10,356 bases of DNA from an uncultured Chloroflexota bacterium (GTDB taxonomy: Bacteria > Chloroflexota > Dehalococcoidia > UBA2247 > RBG-13-53-26): contig CALMBS010000221.1 of the NCBI GenBank assembly GCA_937860285.1, forward strand, positions 1-10,356. Reading direction: 5' to 3'. Below the pieces are notes generated by a model. That model saw only the letters and a list, made by a program, of their open reading frames with translations, was not told where the DNA came from and made no database searches. Shown in pieces: positions 1 to 5,880 of this stretch (positions within the stretch are counted from its first letter, which is position 1; each line of letters begins with the position of its first letter). The translations under genes were made by a program, and so were the position numbers.

Positions 1-2011
1 CCATGGCCTTGACGGTCTCTTCGACCTGCTTGGCCTTTATGCCGTCCTCGAACATCGAGAGACACCAGGGACAACCGGTGGCCACGCAGGTAGCCTTGGC
101 ATCTATGACTTCCTGCATGCGGCGGATGTTCAGCCGTTTCTCGGCTGCATCCTCCATCCACATGTGACCGCCGCCGCCGCCGCAGCAGAAGCCCCGGTTG
201 CCGTGCCGTTCCAGCTCCACCCGCTTTATGCCGCCTATGGAATCCAGGACCTTTCGCGGCTGCTTGTAGATGTCGTTGTGGCGGCCGAGGTAGCAGGAGT
301 CGTGATAGGCCACCGTCATTTCGGGGACGTTGCCCATGGCGAGCTTGCCCTGGGCCATGAGGTCCACGATGAACTGGGAGTGATGGATGACCTCGAAATC
401 GCCGCCGAACTGCGGATACTCGTTCTTGAGCATGTTGAAGCAGTGAGGACAGCTGGCCACGACCTTCTTGACCTTGTAGTTCTTCATGGTCTCGATGTTC
501 TTGGCGGCCAGCGTTTGGAAGAGGTACTCGTCTCCCATGCGGCGGGCCGGATCACCACAGCAGCCCTCCTCCACACCCAGGACTCCGAAGTTGATGCCGG
601 CGGCCTGCAGCACCTTGGCGGTGGCGATGGCCACCTTGATGTTGCGGTCCTCCAGGGAGGCGGTGCAGCCCACCCAGTACAGGACGTCGATATCCTGGTT
701 CTCGGCCAGCACCTTCACGTTGAGCCCCGAAATCCAGTCCGTCCTGGTGGCCGTGGTGCCGCGCCAGGGATGCCCGCGGGTGCCGAGGCTCTGCAGGGCG
801 CCCTGCGCGGACTCGGGGAACTCAGCCCTCTCCAGGGCCAGGTTGCGGCGCATGTCGACCACCTTGTCGATGTGCTCAATGTAGACCGGGCAGGCCTCCA
901 TGCAGGCCCGGCAGGTGGTGCAATCCCACACTGCTTCCTGGGTCACTGCATCGTTTATCATGTCCGGCCGCGGGTCCTTCCCCCTGGGCCAGAAGGGGAT
1001 GGAATAGACCTCGTTCATGTGGGTCTTCAGGTCCTGGATCAGCTTCTTCGGCGAAAGGGCCTTGCCGCTGAGGTGGGCCGGGCAGTTGTCCTGGCAGCGC
1101 CCGCAGCGGGTGCAGGCATCCAGGTCGAGGAGCTGCTTCCAGGTGAAGTTCTCGATCTTGGAGGCGCCATAGCTCTCCGCTGTCTCCAGGTTGATGGGCG
1201 TCAGGGCGCCCTTGGGTTTGGACGAGCGGAAGAGGACGTTGAGTGGCACCAGCAGGATGTGGTGCAGCCGGGAGCGGTAGAGCAGTATCAGGGCCAGGAA
1301 GACGAAGGCGATGAAGGTATGGATCACCACCCTGTGCCAAGTCAGGATCTCGTTCCGGTAGTTGGCGGGGAAGGCCATGAAGATCTTGGAGAACCAGTAG
1401 CCGATGGGCGACCACCACCACCCGTCGGCTTCGCCGAATCCGAATCCGCTGAGAGGGACCTCGGATATGGCTATGCGGTAGCCCTTGATCATGAAGCCGC
1501 TGATGAGGATGATGAACACGAACAGGAAGACCAGGGAGTCGTCGAACTTGGTGTCCAGGCGGGACGGCCTGATGAAGTAGCGCCGGATAATGGCGAGGAG
1601 GCCGCCGATGATAATGAGGCCCGCACCGATCTCGGAGATGAAGGAAGCCGCCAGGAAGATGGTCTGCGGCGGGTTCGGGATGGTCACCGTGTAAGAGAAC
1701 AGGCGGATGATCTTGCCTGTCACGAACATGACTGTGCCCCAGAGGATCAGGAAGTGCATCCACCCGGGGTAGGCTTCGCTCATCATGCGGGTGTACCCGA
1801 TGACCACCCCCAGCATGGTCCCGAAACGGGCCTTGCGGGATTCCTTGGCCCCGCGCATCCACATGAAAACGCGGCGGGCGAAGGCATAGATGAACAGGGC
1901 CATCAGGACCGTGCTGAAGATAAGGAAGCCGATGATGACCGGCGCAAAGATGTTCTGGATGTACCAGAGCTGGCCGTATTCCTGTGAGCCTCCCCAGAAA
2001 GTAGTGTCCAT
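1..2011 (-). CDS. NarI-HdrD fusion: membrane-bound b-type cytochrome / CCG-domain Fe-S oxidoreductase (3' end cut by the window edge)
   Basis: This frame stays open from ATG at 2011 to the left edge (670 codons, no stop), so only a short C-terminal tail should be missing. Residues 1-260 hold about five membrane helices (near 20-44, 85-103, 117-142, 158-180 and 226-245). Histidines 86, 226, 231, 250 and 251 are candidate heme b ligands, as in NarI/DsrM proteins. A dicluster ferredoxin follows (C300/303/306/310 and C364/367/370/374). Then come two complete CCG domains (C449, C484-485, C521/524; and C573, C609-610, C647/650) like those of HdrD/DsrK, which bind special 4Fe-4S clusters. The family passes electrons between menaquinone and a cytoplasmic partner, either a disulfide/thiol or an electron-transfer flavoprotein. 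HmcE plus HmcF, DsrM plus DsrK, or EMO-type ETF:menaquinone oxidoreductase are all possible relatives. AGGAGG lies 14 bases before the ATG, an unusually long spacing. Confidence 0.9.
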   Translation of the reverse strand, partial: MDTTFWGGSQEYGQLWYIQNIFAPVIIGFLIFSTVLMALFIYAFARRVFMWMRGAKESRKARFGTMLGVVIGYTRMMSEAYPGWMHFLILWGTVMFVTGKIIRLFSYTVTIPNPPQTIFLAASFISEIGAGLIIIGGLLAIIRRYFIRPSRLDTKFDDSLVFLFVFIILISGFMIKGYRIAISEVPLSGFGFGEADGWWWSPIGYWFSKIFMAFPANYRNEILTWHRVVIHTFIAFVFLALILLYRSRLHHILLVPLNVLFRSSKPKGALTPINLETAESYGASKIENFTWKQLLDLDACTRCGRCQDNCPAHLSGKALSPKKLIQDLKTHMNEVYSIPFWPRGKDPRPDMINDAVTQEAVWDCTTCRACMEACPVYIEHIDKVVDMRRNLALERAEFPESAQGALQSLGTRGHPWRGTTATRTDWISGLNVKVLAENQDIDVLYWVGCTASLEDRNIKVAIATAKVLQAAGINFGVLGVEEGCCGDPARRMGDEYLFQTLAAKNIETMKNYKVKKVVASCPHCFNMLKNEYPQFGGDFEVIHHSQFIVDLMAQGKLAMGNVPEMTVAYHDSCYLGRHNDIYKQPRKVLDSIGGIKRVELERHGNRGFCCGGGGGHMWMEDAAEKRLNIRRMQEVIDAKATCVATGCPWCLSMFEDGIKAKQVEETVKAM

Positions 2012-2081
2012 AGGTCCTACGAGGTCCTCCTGATCATCGGACCGCTGCCCGAGTGTCTCTCATCAAAAGATCGTCTTGCCA
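2012..2081 (-). other. 70-base gap before the NarI-HdrD gene
   Basis: This is the only sizeable gap inside the left gene cluster. It contains AGGAGG (2031-2026) and two copies of AGGACCT ten bases apart (2028-2022 and 2018-2012) just before the ATG. I see no convincing promoter or terminator. Confidence 0.5.
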
Positions 2082-2306
2082 TCATGCACCGACGTAGTGG
2101 GGATAGAACGCCGACAGGTGGAGGGTGAAGAAGATGACGCATATGAACCAGACCACCGCCAGCGCCATCACGATGACCTTGTTGTACTTCTTGTTGAGCC
2201 CCAGGTCCTCCAGCAGGAGCTTCAGTCCCCAGACCAAGCAGAAGATCATCACGCCCAGGACCGATACCTCGAGGAGGACGGCCACCACTCTCAGGAACTG
2301 ATCCAT
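2082..2306 (-). CDS. Small two-helix membrane protein (74 aa), unknown function
   Basis: This short protein has two hydrophobic segments (roughly residues 7-29 and 43-66) joined by a charged loop containing DLGLNKKYNK. I see no cysteine motif for a cofactor, only one isolated Cys in each helix. ATG at 2306 is four bases after the stop of the gene before it, with a GGAG about nine bases upstream, which supports translation as part of the operon. It sits directly before the NarI-HdrD gene. In the Hmc operon of Desulfovibrio a small membrane protein (HmcD) occupies a similar place, so an accessory or assembly subunit of the membrane complex is plausible. That rests on position, not on sequence recognition. 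Confidence 0.75.
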   Translation of the reverse strand: MDQFLRVVAVLLEVSVLGVMIFCLVWGLKLLLEDLGLNKKYNKVIVMALAVVWFICVIFFTLHLSAFYPHYVGA

Positions 2307-2310
2307 CTGA

Positions 2311-3909
2311 CTACACTCCCGCGCCGCTCTTGGTGGGGCGGACCTTTCCCTTCATTCTGCACTTGGGGCACATCTCGAGTCTCAGGGCAGCCTGTCCGGT
2401 GGTCCCCAGGCGGGCGCGGACCGATTCCACCATAGCCCTGGGGGCAAAGGGCGTGCCGCACACACTGCAGTGGGCGAAGTCGCCCTGGAAGACCAGCTGC
2501 GGCTCGCGGCTGAGCTTGCCGACATCGAGGACTTTGACCATCTGCAGGCATCTCTCCGGGCAGCAGTCGACGCACTGGCCGCAGCCGACGCACGATTCCT
2601 GGCGGAACACCAGCTGGCACGAGCCATCGACCTTGAGATCAGCCAGGGCGTTGGTGGGACACTGGGCCGCGCAGACGCCGCAGCCGGTGCACCTGGCCGC
2701 ATCCAGCACGATCTTCCCGAAGGGTACCGTCCCCGCGGCGATCTCGCCGGTGGCCTTGGCGCCGAGCTTCTCTGACATGGCCAGTATGGCGGCCGGCAAC
2801 CCGAGGGCCTTGTCGGGGAGGGCCGTGGACTGCGATGCGGTGAAGGACATGGGCGCCAACCGCGCTATCGTGTCACTGGACGGGGCCAGCTGGCGGGCCA
2901 GGTCCCGCTCGTCGAGGGCCGTCACCCGCTCGGACTCCAGCCCCCAGTGGTGGAGCAGCCGCTGCACGAATTGGACTGTCCCCTTCCAGTTGGAGCAGTC
3001 CAGCTTCATCTGGCAGCTGTCATTGCTGGAAATCAGCATGATCCCTTGGGCTCCGCGGTCGAGGGCCCGAAGGATGAGCCCCGGGGAAACCATCCCCAGG
3101 CAGGGCACACTCACCGGGAGCACGCTGGCATCGAACTCGGGGTGCCGGCTGCTGCGGCAGACGAAAGCGATGGACCGCCGCCAGGGCTGGCCCGCGCAGT
3201 CAAGCAGCAGTCCCTCGATCTCTGCCTCCAGCTGGTCCGGCGAGAAGTTGGGATAGATGATGGCCTGCCTGGGGCAGAGCGTGGTGCAAACCCCGCACCC
3301 TCTGCAGTCGGAGGCCTCGATCTTGATGGCTTCGGCCTGCACGGAGATGGCCCTGGAGTCGCAGCCGGCCCGGCATATCCGGCACTTCTCGCCCAGGCAC
3401 AGGGCCGGTTCGACATACGGGATGACGCGGTACTTCGGCAAGAAAGACCCAAAGAGGTCGCGGCGGCTGATCTCACCCTGGGCCCTGCCGAAGCGAACCG
3501 TGCGGGCCGAAGCCGGCACGCCCGAGAACTTCTGCTGGCGCTTGACCTGGGCCCAGAGAAGGACCCTGACCCTCCTGTTGAGGTCGGCATCGTCGCAGGC
3601 TGAGACGACTTCGCGGACCAGGTCCACGGTGCCAATGGAATTGGGGTCAAAGGGTCCCTTGTCCGGTTCCCGCCACAGGCCAATTTCGGAGTTGAGGTGG
3701 GAGCATCCGGCCACCACCGCCGGAAGGACCTGGTTCTCCTGGATGACCTGCGACATGGTATGGGACTGGCAGAGGTTGTCTCCGATGACCACGCTGATGC
3801 CGGGATGCATCTCCTGCAGCCATGAGCGGACCGCTTCCAGCGACAGCCGGGAAGTCACTCTGCCATTGCAGCGGCAAAGGAAGACGCCACCCCCTGGCAT
3901 GTTGGCCAT
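2311..3909 (-). CDS. Soluble multi-cluster Fe-S protein with HdrA-like N-terminus and degenerate MvhD-like domain
   Basis: The 532-residue protein is cytoplasmic (no signal, no membrane helix). Residues 5-110 resemble the N-terminal domain of HdrA (CRC at 12-14, DNLC ending at 47, VVAGCS with C69). A first ferredoxin pair follows (C171/176/179/183 and C202/205/208/212). Residues 245-330 look like MvhD, the subunit linking Mvh hydrogenase to heterodisulfide reductase, but its cysteine set is altered (C251, C270, C299, C305). A second ferredoxin pair (C407/410/413/417 and C440/443/446/450) and a CxxC...CxxC zinc-ribbon-like tail (C481/484, C514/517) complete it. The FAD domain of HdrA is absent. 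The ATG is two bases after the NrfD stop, so translation is probably coupled. Its likely role is as an electron wire between hydrogenase or other donors and the membrane subunits. The domain reading is from motifs only, and the partner is inferred. Confidence 0.87.
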   Translation of the reverse strand: MANMPGGGVFLCRCNGRVTSRLSLEAVRSWLQEMHPGISVVIGDNLCQSHTMSQVIQENQVLPAVVAGCSHLNSEIGLWREPDKGPFDPNSIGTVDLVREVVSACDDADLNRRVRVLLWAQVKRQQKFSGVPASARTVRFGRAQGEISRRDLFGSFLPKYRVIPYVEPALCLGEKCRICRAGCDSRAISVQAEAIKIEASDCRGCGVCTTLCPRQAIIYPNFSPDQLEAEIEGLLLDCAGQPWRRSIAFVCRSSRHPEFDASVLPVSVPCLGMVSPGLILRALDRGAQGIMLISSNDSCQMKLDCSNWKGTVQFVQRLLHHWGLESERVTALDERDLARQLAPSSDTIARLAPMSFTASQSTALPDKALGLPAAILAMSEKLGAKATGEIAAGTVPFGKIVLDAARCTGCGVCAAQCPTNALADLKVDGSCQLVFRQESCVGCGQCVDCCPERCLQMVKVLDVGKLSREPQLVFQGDFAHCSVCGTPFAPRAMVESVRARLGTTGQAALRLEMCPKCRMKGKVRPTKSGAGV

Positions 3910-3911
3910 GG

Positions 3912-5132
3912 CTACGCCTGGCCTCCCTCTGCGGCCGGAGTGGCCTGTTCCGACGCTTCGCCCTCGGCATGCTCAGCGGCGGCGGGCGCCGGCAGCAGGT
4001 CCATGTACTTCAGGCCCAGAACGAAGACCAATCCCAGGACGGCCACGATTCCCAGTGTCTGAAGAGTCTCCGCGGGCATGATGAGGAAGCCGCCCCGGGC
4101 GCCCCAGATGCCGGCGATCTCTCCGGGATAGTACTCGAGGGGCTGGGAGAGGCCGGGGAAGATTATGGCGGCGCGCTCGAAAAAGATGCCGACTACGCAG
4201 ATGGCGCAGGCCGCAATGACCCAGTTCACCTTCTTGCGCAGCCAGGGGTTGCACAGTATGGCCAGCGGGATGAAATAGCCCAGGACCACCTGCAGCCAGA
4301 AGATCCACGCCCAGGGGCCGGAGATGAGGAACATCACCGCCTCGCGCTTCGGCGGGTAGAAATGGGTGAGCTTGTCGACGGCCACCAGGACCATCAGGAC
4401 GAGTATCAGGACCACCAGGAACTTGCCCAGGGAGACAAACATGTCCTTGTCCAGGGGGCGTTTGCTGAACTTCAGGGTGAGGTACGACAAAAGCATGACC
4501 AGCGCCAGTCCTGAGGCGAAGGCTGCGGAGATGAACTCGATGGGTTTCAGGGGCGAGTACATGACGTGCCTGGTCTCGATGAAGCCGACGATGGCCCCGG
4601 TGCCCATGTGCACCAGCATGGCCCAGAGGACGGCCACCGGGGCGATGAACTTGGTCAGCTTGCTGCCCGAGAGCGCAGCCACGAGGTAGGTGCCGAGGAG
4701 CAGGATGTAGCCCGCGTAGAAGATGCCGTTGATGCCGAACATGGACTTCATGTTGCTCAGGTAGAAGTACATGAAGAGCCGCCAGAACTTCTCGGGGCGG
4801 CCCAGGTCGGTGAGCACGGTCAGCATGGCACTGATCATGAGCAGCAACCCCATGAGGACCGCTATCCGGCCAATGGGCTTGTAGCGCTCCTGCCCGAAGA
4901 CATACACCAGCGAGGAGACCACCAGGGAGCCGGCGCTGAGACCGATGAAGAAGAAGTCGACGGTGATCAACTGTCCCCAGGTGACGTAGTTGTTGACGCC
5001 CCAGAGGCGGAAGCCGTACATGTAGGCCACCCCGTAGGCGGCCAATCCGGCGATCACCACTGCAGCCAGAACGCCCACCAGGATCTTATAGTTCCTAGAG
5101 TCTCCCTTGATGGCCGCGAAGTCCAGTTGCAT
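3912..5132 (-). CDS. NrfD/PsrC-family membrane subunit (10 TM helices)
   Basis: This 406-residue integral membrane protein is of the polysulfide reductase NrfD family, which exchanges electrons with menaquinone and anchors a PsrB-type ferredoxin. Ten hydrophobic segments are visible (about 17-37, 58-80, 87-107, 131-154, 162-185, 198-220, 236-255, 268-293, 303-325 and 356-378). This matches the long form found in HybB, DsrP, HmcC and ActC rather than the eight-helix PsrC. Family-like stretches include GRPEKFWRL (111-119) and FERAAIIFPG (318-327). No heme is expected. Residues 380-406 form an Ala/Glu/Gly-rich, probably disordered tail. ATG at 5132 is nine bases after the ferredoxin stop and has GGAG a few bases upstream. 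The gene is followed two bases later by the next start. Assignment to the family is firm; quinone reduction versus oxidation is not determined. Confidence 0.93.
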   Translation of the reverse strand: MQLDFAAIKGDSRNYKILVGVLAAVVIAGLAAYGVAYMYGFRLWGVNNYVTWGQLITVDFFFIGLSAGSLVVSSLVYVFGQERYKPIGRIAVLMGLLLMISAMLTVLTDLGRPEKFWRLFMYFYLSNMKSMFGINGIFYAGYILLLGTYLVAALSGSKLTKFIAPVAVLWAMLVHMGTGAIVGFIETRHVMYSPLKPIEFISAAFASGLALVMLLSYLTLKFSKRPLDKDMFVSLGKFLVVLILVLMVLVAVDKLTHFYPPKREAVMFLISGPWAWIFWLQVVLGYFIPLAILCNPWLRKKVNWVIAACAICVVGIFFERAAIIFPGLSQPLEYYPGEIAGIWGARGGFLIMPAETLQTLGIVAVLGLVFVLGLKYMDLLPAPAAAEHAEGEASEQATPAAEGGQA

Positions 5133-5141
5133 TGAGTCTCC

Positions 5142-5873
5142 TTACCTCGGGAGGTAGATGGTCTTGGGATTGGTGAGCATGTCCTCTCGGAGCTTGATGT
5201 AGGTCCGCGAGGCCAGCAGCCTGGAGACCGTGCTCTCCGGATCGTCAAGGTCCCCGAAGAAGCGGGCTTCTGTCGGACAGGCCTCGACACAGGCTGGCAC
5301 GACGTCCACGCCTATCTTGATGTCGGCGCCGTTCTCGATCCGCAGCAGAGCCTCGTCTATTCTGTGGAAGCAGTACGTGCACTTCTCTACGACGCCGCGG
5401 GTCCGGTGCGGGTACGGCCAAGGGCCGATTTCGGCGCCGTACTTGAGCCCGCCTACCTCCGCTGCCAGGTCCGGGGGCAGGTCTGGCCGCTGGTACTCCT
5501 CGTCCTGCTGGTCCTTGAAGTTGAAGTTCCTGGCCCCGTAGGGGCAGGCGACGATGCAGTACCGGCAGCCCAGGCAGCGGCGGAAGTTCTGGACCACGAT
5601 GCCATCCCCCCGCTTGAAGGTGGCCTTGGAGGGGCAGACGTTGACGCAGGGAGGGCTGGAGCAGTGCATGCAGGGCATGGGGATTATCTGGGTGTTCACC
5701 GCGGGGTACTCACCCTCGTGGGCGGCGATGACCTTGTGCCAGTACATGTCGTGGTGCCTGTCATGCTCGTACGGTGTGCCGTGGGGCACGTTGTTCTCGG
5801 CCTTGCAGGCCAGGGAGCAGGCCTGACAGCCCACACACTTGTCGAGATCAATGACCATTCCCCAGTTTGCCAT
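5142..5873 (-). CDS. Four-cluster ferredoxin subunit of molybdoenzyme complex (PsrB/DsrO/DmsB type)
   Basis: The protein of 243 residues carries exactly 16 cysteines in the order expected for four 4Fe-4S clusters: C13/16/19/23, C68/71/76/80, C100/103/106/110, and C165/168 with C195/199. It would carry electrons between the molybdopterin subunit and the NrfD membrane subunit. It has no signal peptide of its own; family members of this type are usually exported together with the Tat-bearing catalytic subunit (known for the family, inferred here). ATG at 5873 lies seven bases after the stop of the catalytic gene, with GAGG five bases upstream. The length is slightly above PsrB. An insert around 119-160 (DQQDEEYQRP and following) is longer than I would expect. 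Confidence 0.95.
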   Translation of the reverse strand: MANWGMVIDLDKCVGCQACSLACKAENNVPHGTPYEHDRHHDMYWHKVIAAHEGEYPAVNTQIIPMPCMHCSSPPCVNVCPSKATFKRGDGIVVQNFRRCLGCRYCIVACPYGARNFNFKDQQDEEYQRPDLPPDLAAEVGGLKYGAEIGPWPYPHRTRGVVEKCTYCFHRIDEALLRIENGADIKIGVDVVPACVEACPTEARFFGDLDDPESTVSRLLASRTYIKLREDMLTNPKTIYLPR

Positions 5874-5880
5874 TACTGCC

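Noticed and set aside
876..1862. 328-residue minus-strand frame inside the left gene
   Set aside because: Out of frame with the NarI-HdrD reading, Pro/Arg/His-rich, no helices or cluster motifs; a shadow of the real gene.
164..1987. 607-residue open frame on the plus strand
   Set aside because: It is antisense to the NarI-HdrD gene. Its product is Gly/Asp/His-rich without domain signals, while the minus strand shows clear ferredoxin and CCG motifs. Long antisense frames are expected in GC-rich DNA.
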